Assembly (NCBI RefSeq): GCF_019977295.1
Contig: NZ_AP024651.1
Coordinates: 2,914,001 to 2,978,000, forward strand
DNA from: Arthrobacter sp. StoSoilB20
GTDB taxonomy: Bacteria; Actinomycetota; Actinomycetes; Actinomycetales; Micrococcaceae
Reading direction: 5' to 3'
Length of the DNA stretch: 64,000 nt
Below the pieces are notes generated by a model. It saw only the letters and a list, made by a program, of their open reading frames with translations. It ran no database searches and was not told the origin of the DNA. The position numbers and the translations under genes were made by a program. This document shows, in pieces, positions 8,511-19,444 of the stretch (its first letter is position 1; every line of letters begins with the position of its first letter).

Positions 8511-10070
8511 TTACGCCTCGGCGGGCTCCTCGTAGCGGGGGAAGACGGGTGCCGGAGCCGGCAACTGTGTGCCCGCAACGATCGGCGTGGCGATTGCGGC
8601 GAACTGCCTGGCCTCACCTTCGGCCTGGCCGAGCACCTCAAGCAGTTTGGCGGACGACGACGGCATGACCGGCTGGGCGAGGATCGCCACGATCCTCACT
8701 ACCTCCAACGTGACGTACAGGACCGTGTTCATACGCTCGATGTCCGTCTTCCGCAGGACCCACGGGGCCTGCTCGGCAAAGTAGGCGTTGGTGTCGCCCA
8801 GCACGGTCCAGATGGCTTCCAGCGCCCTGCTGAATTCCTGCTTGTCAAAGGCGGAGCGGGCTGTCTCCAGCAACTCCCCCGCCTGTGCCAGCAAGGCAGT
8901 GTCCTCCGCAGTGAAGGCGCCCGGTACCGGAACCTTGCCTTCGCAGTTCTTCGCCACCATGGACAACGAACGCTGGGCAAGGTTTCCGAAGTTGTTGGCG
9001 AGGTCCGAATTCATGCGGCCCACGATTGCCTCGTGGTTGTAGTTGCCGTCAGCACCGAAAGGAACTTCGCGGAGGAAGAAGTACCGGCACTGGTCCAGCC
9101 CGTACTGGGCTACGAAATCCTGGGGGGCCACCACGTTGCCGAGGGACTTGGACATCTTGACGCCGTTGTTGGTGAGGAAGCCGTGGATCATGACGCGTTG
9201 TGGCAGCTCCAGTCCGGCGCTCAACAAGAACGCAGGCCAGTAGATGGCATGGAAACGCGAGATGTCCTTGCCGATCACGTGGACGTCAGCGGGCCAGAAC
9301 TTCCTGAAGGATTCAGACTCGATATCCGGGTAGCCAACGCCGGTGAGGTAGTTGGTGAGGGCGTCAACCCAGACGTACATGACGTGCTTCTCATCGCCCG
9401 GAACAGGAACACCCCAGTCGAAGGTGGTGCGGCTGATCGACAAGTCCTCAAGACCACGCTTGACGAAGCTGATGACCTCGTTGAAGCGGGACTGCGGTGC
9501 GCCGAATTCAGGCTGAGCCTCATACAGCTCGAGAAGCTTTTCCTGGTAGTTGGAGAGCCGGAAGAAGTAGCTCTCCTCAGCAGTCCAGGTGACCAGGGTG
9601 TCAGTCTCCTTGGAGTAGCGGAGCCCGTCATCCTTCACTACGGTGTCGTCCTCGACGTAGTACGCCTCGTCACGGACCGAGTACCAGCCTTCGTATTTGG
9701 AGAGGTAGATGTCGCCGTTGGCTTCCATCTTCTTCCAAATGGCTTGGGAAGCGGCATAGTGATCGGGATCGGTGGTGCGGATGAAACGGTCGTGGGAGAT
9801 ACCCAGGTCCTTGCTCATCTGCTGGAAGGCAGCGGAATTGCGGTCCGCGAGTTGCTTGGCAGTGATGCCTTCCTTCTCGGCAGACTGCTGCATCTTGAGT
9901 CCGTGCTCGTCCGTCCCGGTCATGAAGAACACTTCATGGCCGTCAAGGCGCTTGAAACGCGCCATGGCATCGGTGGCAATGACCTCGTAGGCGTGGCCGA
10001 TGTGCGGCACGCCGTTGGGGTAGCTGATTGCGGTGGTGATGTAGAACGGGGATTTCTCTGGAGACGTCAC
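8511..10070 (-). CDS. metG: Methionyl-tRNA synthetase
   Basis: Class I aminoacyl-tRNA synthetase charging tRNA-Met. The 519-residue protein has the HIGH motif as PHIGHAYEV (about 22-30) and KMSKS in [11 protein letters not shown]. The zinc-knuckle cysteines of the E. coli-type enzyme are absent, which places it in the short MetG2-like branch common in actinobacteria. There is no C-terminal tRNA-binding EMAP-like domain. The start is GTG at 10070. The ABC exporter lies 34 bp upstream on the same strand, so read-through is possible, although metG is likely to have its own promoter. Confidence 0.96.
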   Translation of the reverse strand: MTSPEKSPFYITTAISYPNGVPHIGHAYEVIATDAMARFKRLDGHEVFFMTGTDEHGLKMQQSAEKEGITAKQLADRNSAAFQQMSKDLGISHDRFIRTTDPDHYAASQAIWKKMEANGDIYLSKYEGWYSVRDEAYYVEDDTVVKDDGLRYSKETDTLVTWTAEESYFFRLSNYQEKLLELYEAQPEFGAPQSRFNEVISFVKRGLEDLSISRTTFDWGVPVPGDEKHVMYVWVDALTNYLTGVGYPDIESESFRKFWPADVHVIGKDISRFHAIYWPAFLLSAGLELPQRVMIHGFLTNNGVKMSKSLGNVVAPQDFVAQYGLDQCRYFFLREVPFGADGNYNHEAIVGRMNSDLANNFGNLAQRSLSMVAKNCEGKVPVPGAFTAEDTALLAQAGELLETARSAFDKQEFSRALEAIWTVLGDTNAYFAEQAPWVLRKTDIERMNTVLYVTLEVVRIVAILAQPVMPSSSAKLLEVLGQAEGEARQFAAIATPIVAGTQLPAPAPVFPRYEEPAEA

Positions 10071-10104
10071 TCTAAGAAGTTACCTTTATTTAGGATGAAA
10101 TAGC

Positions 10105-10860
10105 TTAGTTTAGTTCCGTCAGCGTATCGCTGAGCCGGACCAGTTCGTGGTCGTGGGAGGCCACCAGCACGGCGATGCCATCACTGGTGGTGTCCTTGAG
10201 GATCCCGATGATGCGGTTGGCCGCGGCCCGGTCCAAGCTGGCCGTGGGCTCGTCCACCACCAGTACGCGGGTACCCAGGATCAGGGCACGGGCAATAGCC
10301 ACACGCTGGCGTTCACCACCGGAGAGCTGGGCGGGACGGTGGCGCATGCGGCGTCCCAGGCCCACCAGGTCCAGGAGGTCCTTGGCCATCTCGGTCCGCT
10401 GCTCCACTTCGCCGTCAGGCACGGCGGGAAGCAGGACGTTCTCCAGGGCGCTCATGCCGTCGATCAAGGCGCCGCCCTGGTCCACATATCCGATGAGTGC
10501 ACGGCGACGGTCGGCGATTTCGTCATCGCCCATGGTCTCCAGAGGCAGGCCCTCCCAAAAGACCTTGCCCGACGTCGGGAGCGTCAGTCCGGCGCTCACC
10601 GTCAGGATGCTCGTCTTGCCGGAACCGCTTCGGCCGGCGATGCAGTGCATCTCACCGGCGTGGAGGGTGAGGTTGAAGTCGTCGACGACGTCCACTTCCT
10701 CGGCGCCGCCTTTGTCGCCACCGTAATGGATGGTCACGCGGCTCAGTTCCAAGGGAGTTGCGTGGTCAGCGGCCTTCACGATCGTGTTGGCGCGGGTCTG
10801 CAGCGACTCTTCCGTGGATTCCGGGGTGGCCGTCAGCTCGGGGTTGAGTTTGTCAGTCAT
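10105..10860 (-). CDS. ABC transporter ATP-binding protein
   Basis: ATPase of 251 residues for the large FtsX-type permease encoded just upstream. It has Walker A GRSGSGKTS, signature LSGGERQR, Walker B VLVVDEPTASLD and H-loop ASHDH. The frame is open upstream to 10926, but the ATG at 10860 overlaps the permease stop in an ATGA arrangement, a strong sign of translational coupling, so that start is used. The N-terminal 40 residues are a charged, low-complexity extension. It is a MacB/LolD-like export family member; substrate unknown. Confidence 0.92.
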   Translation of the reverse strand: MTDKLNPELTATPESTEESLQTRANTIVKAADHATPLELSRVTIHYGGDKGGAEEVDVVDDFNLTLHAGEMHCIAGRSGSGKTSILTVSAGLTLPTSGKVFWEGLPLETMGDDEIADRRRALIGYVDQGGALIDGMSALENVLLPAVPDGEVEQRTEMAKDLLDLVGLGRRMRHRPAQLSGGERQRVAIARALILGTRVLVVDEPTASLDRAAANRIIGILKDTTSDGIAVLVASHDHELVRLSDTLTELN

Positions 10861-13667
10861 TTGACTACTTTCGTTGCAATCGGAATCCAGCAAATTACGG
10901 CCAGCAGACCGGCCAATCCGGCCCACAGGGCCGCGTAGGGTGCCAGCAGCAACCCGAGTCCCAGGGCGCCGAGGACGCCGAGGGGAAGTGCCACTGTGCC
11001 TACAAGGGCGTTCTCGAAGAAGCGGACCTGGCCCAGCATGTCCGGGTTCCAGCCCATGGCCTTCAACGTACCGAGGTACTCCCGCTTGGCGTGGAGTTCA
11101 AAGCGACCGGTCACGAGGGTCAGCAGCAGGCCAACCACTACTCCGAAGACTGCCAGGATGACGCTGGGCAAGGCGATGCTTGCAGCGGCCAGGCCACTGA
11201 GGGCGCTGGCACCGGCCGCCCGCGGAATATCGATCAGCAGCGCGATCAGGGCACCTACTGCAGCCCCGAACACACCTACCGCCACCGCAAGGGAGATGGA
11301 GTTGAACCGGTTGGTGGTGAGTTGCCTGTTGGCGAAGGTCAACGGAGAGTCCACCGTTACAAGGCGGTCATCGTGCTGCGGCTCCTGGTCGATCACCACG
11401 CGGTGGCGCAGCTGCTGGGCAGCCAGCCAGGCGGCTCCACAGTAGATGATCAGCATGGTCACTGAAACGATCACGGTGGCGATGTTCCAACTGAGCAGGC
11501 TGAGGATGACTCCGGCGGCAGCGAGGGCTGCCGCGCCTACGGCAAATTCTTCAAGGACCCAGGACCGGATGCGTTTCTGCGTCCAGCCCATCGCCCTGAG
11601 AATGCCGGCTTCGCTCCGGCGCTGCCTGATGTAGCTGACCGTCGACGCGCCGGTCAGGAGCGTTGCGCCCAACAGGGTCAGGAAGAGCAGGGTGATGTTG
11701 GTACCGGTCAGCGAACCGGAGACGGCGTCGGCTGCATCCTGGCGGACCCAAGACTGCTGGACGGTGCCCAGGGGTGATTCCTTGCCGGCGTCGTCCTTGC
11801 TGTAGCCGGGGACGAAAATGTTGGCATCTTCGCGTGCGGAACCGGCCACCACGGTGGCCTCCAGCCCGAGCTCACGGATCTGGGTGGCCAGCTTCTCCAC
11901 CTCAGGCTGGGCAGTCTTCCAGTTACCGGTAGCCGAAGCCTTGACCCGGATGGCGTCGATGACGTCGGCATTGGTGTCGTAGCCGCGGGCTGCAGCGAGG
12001 CCGTAGTAGTCGGTAATGGCACCGGCAGACTGGCTGACCAGCCCCGTAGCGCTCAACGAAGGCTTCAATTCCGTGCCTGCTACATCCTTGCCCTCAGCGT
12101 CCTTGGTGAGGGTCATCGGAGTGGGGTCGTAGCCGCCCAGGGGGAGCTTGTTGACATCACCGGCTGCCGACTGCACGGCTGCGGGGTCGAAGGTGCCATA
12201 AACCATGGGAAGCGGTGCCGCCGGTTTCTTGCCCGTTTCCAGGTCTTCCCGGTAGGAGCGCTCATCAACAGGCTTCCGTTGGGTCTGGTCCACGGCTGCA
12301 CCAAAGGAAGACTTCTCCGGGAGACGGTTGACCGTAACCCAGTCCCCCGGCGTCGCGCTCTTGTCCGAGGCGCCATTGGAGGCTTCGTCGCCGTCCTTGT
12401 ACTTGGGCGCAGCGGCGAATGCTGCGCTCCAGGTTGCCGGGTTGTACAGGCCCTGGCTGAAGGAAGCGGTGCTCCCCAGCAGCTTGCTGTGGTCTGTGGA
12501 GCCTGGCCATTCGAGGGCAAACGGGGACTTGGAGACAAACGGGAGGTAATCCTTGTCCAGGCTGCGCGTGACCGTGCCGACCTCGTTGACCACCTTGCCG
12601 CCGGCGTCCAGTTCTTCGATTTTGACCGAGTACTGCAGGTCAAGGGAGGTGCCGGAACGGACAATGAGCGGGATCGCCTGGGAATCGTCGGTCAGCAACC
12701 CGTCACGCTTTGCCTGCTGGTACTGGGTCATCAGCGGCGCCCAGTACTTGAGCTTGACGCCCAGGAAGTCGGGGCCCTCCTCCAACTGGTCCATGCTCAG
12801 GCCAGTGGTGAAGAGGCTTTCGAAGTGGCGCCCGATTGCTCCGGCGTCACGTGCATCAGCCGGCGGGGCCTTCTCGAGGGGCGCCAGGAAGTCGCCTGCG
12901 GATCCCAGCAGCGCCCTCTCGGCCGCCGGGTCAACCGCGACGACGGACTCGGTCACCTCAGGTGCCAGTGGCAGCGCTACGGAGAGGTTGAACAGGTTGT
13001 GCTCGGAGCCAAGCGCGGGAGCCGGGAACTTGACCCCGGTCTCACCTTCGGGTCCGGCAATCCTGACGTTGGAGCCGCCTGCAGCCTGCTCCTGGATCAA
13101 GCGGCCCTTGCCCAGGGTGCCCTCTGCGCTGGTCTTGAAGAGTGTTTGCTGGTTCACGCCGTCGGAGCTCGTGGCCGAGGCGGTCAGCCGGTACTTCTTG
13201 GGCGTATCGGACAACACCGATTCGGCGGCCGGCCATTTGCTGGAATCCATGGCCGAGGGGTCCCCCGCTGTCACAGCCCCGGCCAGGCCGGCGTTGTAGC
13301 CGAGGTAGTCCATGGCGTTGAGGCGGGGAGCCTCAAGGTTCTGCGAAACGCGGGAGACCAGGCTGATGGGGGCGGCAACCGCCGTCTGGCCCATGGTGCG
13401 GATCTTTTCCAGCTGTTCAAAGCTGATCCCGCCCTGGCCGTTGGCGATTTCCGGCTGGATCAATGCACCGCCGTCGCCATCTTGGTCCTGGTCAGGCTTG
13501 GCCTGGACCAGGATGTCGTAGAGACCCCGCGAGTTCTCATCCACTGTCCTGTTCAAAGCAGCCTGCGACTGGCTTTGGACGAGGACGGACAAGCACATAG
13601 CGACGATCAAAATGGCCGCGGTCAGCAGCAGCACACGGCTTCTGATGAACCTTTGGACGGCGTTCAT
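10857..13667 (-). CDS. Large FtsX-type ABC transporter permease
   Basis: Permease of 936 residues with one N-terminal membrane segment (about 10-32). A very large extracytoplasmic region of about 610 residues (35-645) follows, then seven to eight membrane segments in two FtsX blocks (about 655-760 and 800-930). The cytoplasmic loops RQRRSEAGILRAMGWTQKRIRSW and HAKREYLGTLKAMGWNPDMLGQ are the coupling-helix regions contacting the ATPase. The extracytoplasmic part is rich in A, D, G, P and S, has no cysteines, and was not recognised. AGGGAG precedes the ATG. With the ATPase it forms a two-gene exporter, unrelated in detail to the one at 5-8 kb. Confidence 0.88.
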   Translation of the reverse strand: MNAVQRFIRSRVLLLTAAILIVAMCLSVLVQSQSQAALNRTVDENSRGLYDILVQAKPDQDQDGDGGALIQPEIANGQGGISFEQLEKIRTMGQTAVAAPISLVSRVSQNLEAPRLNAMDYLGYNAGLAGAVTAGDPSAMDSSKWPAAESVLSDTPKKYRLTASATSSDGVNQQTLFKTSAEGTLGKGRLIQEQAAGGSNVRIAGPEGETGVKFPAPALGSEHNLFNLSVALPLAPEVTESVVAVDPAAERALLGSAGDFLAPLEKAPPADARDAGAIGRHFESLFTTGLSMDQLEEGPDFLGVKLKYWAPLMTQYQQAKRDGLLTDDSQAIPLIVRSGTSLDLQYSVKIEELDAGGKVVNEVGTVTRSLDKDYLPFVSKSPFALEWPGSTDHSKLLGSTASFSQGLYNPATWSAAFAAAPKYKDGDEASNGASDKSATPGDWVTVNRLPEKSSFGAAVDQTQRKPVDERSYREDLETGKKPAAPLPMVYGTFDPAAVQSAAGDVNKLPLGGYDPTPMTLTKDAEGKDVAGTELKPSLSATGLVSQSAGAITDYYGLAAARGYDTNADVIDAIRVKASATGNWKTAQPEVEKLATQIRELGLEATVVAGSAREDANIFVPGYSKDDAGKESPLGTVQQSWVRQDAADAVSGSLTGTNITLLFLTLLGATLLTGASTVSYIRQRRSEAGILRAMGWTQKRIRSWVLEEFAVGAAALAAAGVILSLLSWNIATVIVSVTMLIIYCGAAWLAAQQLRHRVVIDQEPQHDDRLVTVDSPLTFANRQLTTNRFNSISLAVAVGVFGAAVGALIALLIDIPRAAGASALSGLAAASIALPSVILAVFGVVVGLLLTLVTGRFELHAKREYLGTLKAMGWNPDMLGQVRFFENALVGTVALPLGVLGALGLGLLLAPYAALWAGLAGLLAVICWIPIATKVVK

Positions 13668-13760
13668 TGGGCTCCCTGAGACCTTGATTGCGGGCGCGCA
13701 CGCAAAGTCCGGAACTCCTCAAAAGACACAAGGGAATACCGGGCTGTAGGTGCAAAAGTT

Positions 13761-13820
13761 GTGGCCGGCCTGCTGCCGGGTCCGAATCCCGGACCCAGCC
13801 ATTGTAAGCAGACCGGCCAC
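13761..13820. terminator. Nested inverted repeat between serA and the ABC exporter
   Basis: Outer arms of 14 bp (13761-13774 and 13807-13820; 13 of 14 pair) enclose an inner hairpin with arms GGGTCCG (13778-13784) and CGGACCC (13790-13796). It lies about 60 bp after the serA stop and about 95 bp before the permease start. A factor-dependent or structured terminator is likely. There is no U-tract, and a regulatory leader for the exporter is the alternative. Confidence 0.5.
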
Positions 13821-13882
13821 TCCAGCGTGCCAAAGGTGTGTCGCCGGCACGCGAACTCAGCTGATGGAAATCAGGTAAAGTC

Positions 13883-15481
13883 CTAGTCCTCCAGGTCCAC
13901 TTCCCGGACCATGTCCGCGCCAATGCCGGCCTTGATGGCTTCCAGGACCTGCTGTGGCACGGAGCTGTCGATGGTCAGCAGGGCAAGAACCTGGCCGCCT
14001 TCGGTCTGGCGGGCAACCTGCATGCCGCCGATATTGATGTTGTTCATGCCCAGGATGTGTCCGATGGTGCCGATAACGCCGGGACGGTCCGCGTAGGCCA
14101 CCACCACCAAGTGCTCGCTGATGGGGATTTCGACGTCGTACCCGTTGACGCCCACCAGCTTTTCCACCTGCTTGGGACCCGTGAGGGTTCCGGCTACGGA
14201 GATCTGGGAGCCATCGCTGAGGGCACCACGGATGGTCAGGACGTTGCGGTAGTCCTCAGCATCCGGAGTGGTGATCAGGCGGGTGTTGATGCCGCGCTGT
14301 TCGGCGATCACAGGGGCGTTGACGTAAGAGACCTGTTCGGTGACCACATCGGCGAAAACGCCCTTCAGTGCAGCAAGCTCGAGCACTTTGACATCCAGCG
14401 AGGAAATCTCGCCTGCAACTTCGACGTCGATCTGGGTGAGCGAAGCGTGCGTCAGTGCGGTGAAGATGCGGCCCAGCTTTTCAATCAGCGGGATGCCCGG
14501 GCGGACATCCGGGGCGATGACTCCGCCGGCGACGTTCACGGCGTCGGGCACCAGCTCACCGGCAAGGGCCAAGCGAACCGATTTGGCCACGGAAACCCCG
14601 GCCTTCTCCTGGGCTTCGTCCGTTGAAGCGCCCAGGTGCGGAGTCACGATGACGTTGTCGAACTCGAAGAACGGCAGGTCGGTGCTGGGCTCCTTGACGA
14701 AGACGTCAACGCCGGCTCCGGCAATCTGGCCTTCCTTCAACGCAATGTGGAGTGCTTCTTCATCCACGAGGCCGCCGCGGGCTACGTTGACCACGTAGGC
14801 GGTTTCCTTCATCTTGCGGAAAGCATCAGCGCCCAGCATCCCCACTGTTTCGGGCGTCTTGGGCATGTGGATGGTGATGAAGTCGGAATTCTCCAGGAGT
14901 TCGTCCAGGGTGACCAGCTTGACGCCCAGCTGGGCGGCACGGGCCGAGGTGATGTAGGGGTCGTACGCCAGGATCTGGGTATCGAAGCCCTGCAGGCGCG
15001 CTGCCACCAAAGCACCGATGCGGCCCAGGCCGATGATGCCGATCTTCTTTTCGAAGAGTTCGATGCCCGTGTACTTGGAGCGCTTCCACTCGCCATTCTT
15101 CAGCGCGGAGCTCGCCTGCGGAATGTGGCGTGCCAAGCTGAGGATGTGGCCAACGGTCAGCTCGGCTGCGGAGACGATGTTGGACGTCGGGGCGTTGACC
15201 ACCATGACGCCTGCCTGCGTGGCGGCGGCCTTGATGTCCACGTTGTCCAGTCCGACGCCGGCACGGGCGATGACCTTCAGGTTCTTCGCGGCGGCAATGG
15301 CTTCGGCGTCCACCTGGGTAGCCGAGCGGACCAGGATGGCATCGACGTCGGCGATTGCGGACAGCAGCTGCGAACGGTCTGCGCCGTCGGTCTGTCGGAT
15401 TTCAAAGTCCGGGCCCAAAGCCTCGACTGTGGCGGGCGAAAGTTCCTCGGCGAGGAGGACGACGGGTTTGCTGGCTGACAC
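13883..15481 (-). CDS. serA: D-3-phosphoglycerate dehydrogenase
   Basis: First enzyme of serine synthesis, oxidising 3-phosphoglycerate with NAD. The 532-residue product is the long actinobacterial/mycobacterial form. It has a catalytic and NAD-binding region (to about 310) with GLGRIGALVAARLQGFD, NVARGGLVDEEAL and the catalytic histidine in VTPHLGAST, then an intervening domain, then a C-terminal ACT domain (from about 455, AYADRPGVIGTIGHILG) that usually binds serine. The GTG at 15481 is chosen because AAGG lies 9 nt upstream; the frame also allows TTG at 15505. A perfect CRP/GlxR-type site lies 155 bp upstream. Confidence 0.96.
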   Translation of the reverse strand: MSASKPVVLLAEELSPATVEALGPDFEIRQTDGADRSQLLSAIADVDAILVRSATQVDAEAIAAAKNLKVIARAGVGLDNVDIKAAATQAGVMVVNAPTSNIVSAAELTVGHILSLARHIPQASSALKNGEWKRSKYTGIELFEKKIGIIGLGRIGALVAARLQGFDTQILAYDPYITSARAAQLGVKLVTLDELLENSDFITIHMPKTPETVGMLGADAFRKMKETAYVVNVARGGLVDEEALHIALKEGQIAGAGVDVFVKEPSTDLPFFEFDNVIVTPHLGASTDEAQEKAGVSVAKSVRLALAGELVPDAVNVAGGVIAPDVRPGIPLIEKLGRIFTALTHASLTQIDVEVAGEISSLDVKVLELAALKGVFADVVTEQVSYVNAPVIAEQRGINTRLITTPDAEDYRNVLTIRGALSDGSQISVAGTLTGPKQVEKLVGVNGYDVEIPISEHLVVVAYADRPGVIGTIGHILGMNNINIGGMQVARQTEGGQVLALLTIDSSVPQQVLEAIKAGIGADMVREVDLED

Positions 15482-15635
15482 GGGGAGGCACCTTACTTTG
15501 GACAACTTTTGGGACAGGACTGGACAAGGAGCGGATGCGTGGCCCGGGGCACGGCGCCGGGACCAGCCCAGAATATCGAATACGGGCCGGGATTCCGCTG
15601 CCGGCGGGGGATGTTACGGCCGGGCCGGCGGCCGT

Positions 15636-15651
15636 TGTGAAGAAGTTCACA
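15636..15651. promoter_or_regulatory. Perfect CRP/GlxR-type binding site upstream of serA
   Basis: TGTGA-N6-TCACA with both half-sites perfect (spacer AGAAGT), in the 290-bp gap between ilvC and serA. The consensus is that of CRP-family regulators (GlxR in corynebacteria). Its distance to the serA start codon is about 155 bp. The rest of the gap holds the ilvC terminator and GC-rich sequence with no other feature I can support. Confidence 0.55.
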
Positions 15652-15699
15652 GCCAAGGCCGCTGATGAAAACATGGTCGCAATGCCGGTGATACGGCAA

Positions 15700-15730
15700 C
15701 GCCCGCCCGGCTTTGTCCACCGGGCGGGCG
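15700..15730 (-). terminator. ilvC terminator
   Basis: Perfect 11-bp arms (CGCCCGCCCGG at 15700-15710, CCGGGCGGGCG at 15720-15730) around a 9-nt loop, about 40 bp after the ilvC stop codon. It closes the ilvB-ilvH-ilvC operon. Confidence 0.75.
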
Positions 15731-15771
15731 CGTCGTTATGTGGCGGAGGCCTTTAGGCCGGCGCCGAAGGA

Positions 15772-16824
<1,053 letters not shown>

Positions 16825-16864
16825 TTAGATATTGATTGTGGTGCTGCGGTACTGGACGTTCTGC

Positions 16865-17377
16865 TCACGCGGAGCGGAGCGCCCTGTCACTCATGGAGCG
16901 GGATCCCCGTCCAACGGCCAAGGTGCCGGACTGCACGATTTCACGGATGCCGAACGGCTCGAGCACTGAAAGCAGTGCGGCGAGCTTCTCGGGGGTACCG
17001 GTTGCCTCGATCACCAACGAGTCTGTGGACACGTCGACGACTGCGGCACGGAACAGGTCTGCAGCCTGGGTAACCTGCAGGCGTGTCGCGGCATCCGCAC
17101 GTACTTTGACCAGGATGTGGTCACGTTGTACGGAAGATTCGGAAGTCAGCTCAACGATCTTGATGACGTTGACCAACTTATTGAGCTGCTTGGTGACCTG
17201 CTCGATCAGGTCGCCGTCGGCGTCGACGACAACCGTCATGCGGGACATGCCAGGGACCTCGGTGGGTCCCACAGCCAGGGAATTGATGTTGAACGCGCGC
17301 CGGGCAAACAGGCTGGCCACGCGGGTCAGCACGCCGGGCTTGTCTTCTACCAGAACGGACAGTGTGTGGCGGGTCAT
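16865..17377 (-). CDS. ilvH: Acetolactate synthase small (regulatory) subunit
   Basis: Regulatory subunit of acetohydroxyacid synthase that activates IlvB and confers valine feedback inhibition; the corynebacterial name is ilvN. It has 170 residues with an N-terminal ACT domain (TLSVLVEDKPGVLTRVASLFARR) and a C-terminal ACT-like domain (about 80-165). The ATG at 17377 is 2 nt after the ilvB stop, and GAGGAGG at the end of ilvB is its ribosome-binding site, so expression is coupled to ilvB. The frame extends to 17398, but those seven residues would overlap ilvB. Confidence 0.95.
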   Translation of the reverse strand: MTRHTLSVLVEDKPGVLTRVASLFARRAFNINSLAVGPTEVPGMSRMTVVVDADGDLIEQVTKQLNKLVNVIKIVELTSESSVQRDHILVKVRADAATRLQVTQAADLFRAAVVDVSTDSLVIEATGTPEKLAALLSVLEPFGIREIVQSGTLAVGRGSRSMSDRALRSA

Positions 17378-17379
17378 GC

Positions 17380-19284
17380 CTAGTCCTCCTCTTCCCATTC
17401 CGGGGTCATGTTGCGGGCAACCTGGATCTGGTCATTGCTGACACCTGAAGGCACCATGGGCCACACCATCGAGTTGGGGCTGACCACGAAGTCGATGACC
17501 ACGGGGCGGTCATTGATCTCGAGTGCCTTCTGGATAGTGGCGTCAATGTCCTCGTCACGCTCGCACCGCAGTGCAGCGCAACCGTAGGCGTCGGCCAGCT
17601 TCACGAAGTCCGGAATCCGGACGGTGTCGTGGCCTGTGTTCAGGTCCGTGTTGGAGTAGCGGCCCTCGTAGAACAGCGTCTGCCATTGGCGGACCATGCC
17701 CAGCGAGGAGTTATTGATGATGGCCACCTTGATGGGGATGTTGTTGATGGCACAGGTGGCCAGTTCCTGGTTTGTCATCTGGAAGCAGCCGTCACCGTCG
17801 ATGGCCCAGACCACGCGATCCGGTTCACCGACCTTGGCACCCATGGCCGCCGGAACCGAGTATCCCATGGTTCCTGCTCCACCGGAGTTCAGCCAGGCGT
17901 GCGGCCGTTCGTACTTGATGAACTGGGCAGCCCACATCTGGTGCTGGCCCACGCCGGCAACGTAGATGCCTTCGGGACCTGTGAGTTCACCGATCCGCTT
18001 GATGACGCGCTGCGGTGCGGTGAGTCCGTCTTCCGGCTCGGTCCAGCCCAGCGGGTACGTATCGCGCAAGTTGCCGAGGAAGGCCCACCAGGAATCCAGG
18101 TCCGGTGTTCCGCTCAATTCAAACTGCGTCTTCACGGCTTCGGTGAGTTCGGGAATGATCTCCTTGACCGAACCAACGATCGGGACGTCGGCGGTGCGGT
18201 TCTTGGAGATCTCAGCCGGGTCGATGTCAGCGTGGATGACCTTGGCAAACGGGGCGAAGGTCTTCAGCACGCCCGTCACGCGGTCATCAAAGCGGGCCCC
18301 AAGGGTGATCAGGAGGTCTGCTTGCTGAAGTGCGGTCACGGCGGAGACCGAGCCGTGCATACCGGGCATGCCGACATGTTGCGGGTGCGAATCAGGGAAA
18401 GCACCACGGGCCATCAAGGTGGTAACCACGGGAGCGCCGGTAGCCAGGGCAAGTTCCATGAGTTCGGCCGAGGCATGGCCCTTGACCACGCCGCCGCCGA
18501 CGTACAGCACGGGCTTGCTGGCAGCAGCGATCAGCTTGGCAGCTTCGCGGACCTGCTTGTTGTGTCCACGCACCACGGGACGGTAGCCCGGCAGGTCCAC
18601 CTTCGGAGGCCAGGAGAACGTCATCTGGCCCACTTGGGCGTCCTTGGCGATGTCCACCAGGACCGGGCCCGGACGACCCGTGGAGGCGAGGTGGAATGCC
18701 TCGGCCATCACATGCGGGATGTCGTTGGGGTCCGTCACCAGGAACGAGTGCTTGGTGATGGGCATCGTGATACCCACGATGTCAGCTTCCTGGAAGGCAT
18801 CGGTGCCGATGACTCCACTGGAGACCTGTCCGGTGATGGCCACCATCGGCACGGAGTCCATGTGGGCATCCATGATGGCGGTAACGAGGTTGGTGGCACC
18901 GGGGCCGGAGGTGGCGATGCAAACTCCAACCCGTCCGGTAACCATGGCGTAGCCTTGCGCGGCGTGGCCGGCTCCCTGTTCGTGACGGACCAGGATGTGA
19001 TTCATGCTGGAGGCCATCAAGGGGTCGTAGGTGGGCAGGATCGCGCCACCGGGCAAACCGAAAATATCGTCCACGCCGAGTTCTTCGAGCGAGCGGACAA
19101 TTGCTTGCGAGCCGGACATCACCGTTGGGGGTACAACGGTGTTCGGCCCAAGTACAGGAGAGAGAGGTGCAGCAGCGTCGACGACGACGGCCTCAGCCGT
19201 ACGGTCGACCTTTTCCGGAGCTTTGTGGGCTCCAGCGGACTTTGCAGCCATCAGCGAGGGGCTGATCGGCGATCCTTTGCTCAT
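17380..19284 (-). CDS. ilvB: Acetolactate synthase large (catalytic) subunit
   Basis: ThDP-dependent condensation of two pyruvates, or pyruvate with 2-oxobutyrate. The 634-residue protein has the N-terminal pyrimidine-binding domain ([15 protein letters not shown], with catalytic glutamate in [15 protein letters not shown]) and a central FAD-binding domain. The C-terminal ThDP motif is [29 protein letters not shown] in outline (GDG about 505). A disordered 55-residue leader precedes the core, as in other actinobacteria. AGGAA precedes the ATG by 8 nt. An attenuator lies about 50-170 bp upstream. ilvH follows directly. Confidence 0.97.
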   Translation of the reverse strand: MSKGSPISPSLMAAKSAGAHKAPEKVDRTAEAVVVDAAAPLSPVLGPNTVVPPTVMSGSQAIVRSLEELGVDDIFGLPGGAILPTYDPLMASSMNHILVRHEQGAGHAAQGYAMVTGRVGVCIATSGPGATNLVTAIMDAHMDSVPMVAITGQVSSGVIGTDAFQEADIVGITMPITKHSFLVTDPNDIPHVMAEAFHLASTGRPGPVLVDIAKDAQVGQMTFSWPPKVDLPGYRPVVRGHNKQVREAAKLIAAASKPVLYVGGGVVKGHASAELMELALATGAPVVTTLMARGAFPDSHPQHVGMPGMHGSVSAVTALQQADLLITLGARFDDRVTGVLKTFAPFAKVIHADIDPAEISKNRTADVPIVGSVKEIIPELTEAVKTQFELSGTPDLDSWWAFLGNLRDTYPLGWTEPEDGLTAPQRVIKRIGELTGPEGIYVAGVGQHQMWAAQFIKYERPHAWLNSGGAGTMGYSVPAAMGAKVGEPDRVVWAIDGDGCFQMTNQELATCAINNIPIKVAIINNSSLGMVRQWQTLFYEGRYSNTDLNTGHDTVRIPDFVKLADAYGCAALRCERDEDIDATIQKALEINDRPVVIDFVVSPNSMVWPMVPSGVSNDQIQVARNMTPEWEEED

Positions 19285-19332
19285 CGGACTCTTCCTTAGT
19301 GGATCTTCAATAGATGGGTCTTGCTTGGGGGA

Positions 19333-19371
19333 ATAAAAAAACCCCTCAGCCTTCCGGCTCTTCGAGGGGTT
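19333..19371 (-). terminator. Attenuator terminator before ilvB
   Basis: On the minus strand AACCCCTC (19371-19364) pairs with GAGGGGTT (19347-19340), with an inner AGCC/GGCT pairing, and is followed by a run of seven U. It lies between the ilv leader peptide and the ilvB start codon, so it ends transcription when branched-chain aminoacyl-tRNAs are plentiful. Confidence 0.88.
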
Positions 19372-19372
19372 T

Positions 19373-19444
19373 GCGCGTGACGGTTCGTTACCAGTCGGGC
19401 TAAGCCACGCGCTTGGTAAGGACGACGACGCCGACGGTAACGAA
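19373..19444 (-). promoter_or_regulatory. Alternative pairing segments of the ilvB attenuator
   Basis: A segment inside the leader peptide gene, TTCGTTACC (19444-19436), is complementary to GGTAACGAA (19392-19384) just after its stop. The pairing extends through GTCGG/CCGAC with one bulged base. A second pair, GCGCGTG (19412-19406) with CACGCGC (19379-19373), reaches the base of the terminator. Ribosome position on the Val/Leu codons would choose between them. The pairings are seen; the switching logic is inferred from known ilv attenuators. Confidence 0.7.

Noticed and set aside
13775..13800. tRNA fragment, because of a T-arm-like run around TCCGAATCCC
   Set aside because: No acceptor or anticodon arm can be built; it is the inner hairpin of a larger inverted repeat.
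17629..19299. A 556-codon plus-strand frame opposite ilvB
   Set aside because: His/Gly/Arg/Val-rich sequence without motifs, the mirror image of ilvB codons.
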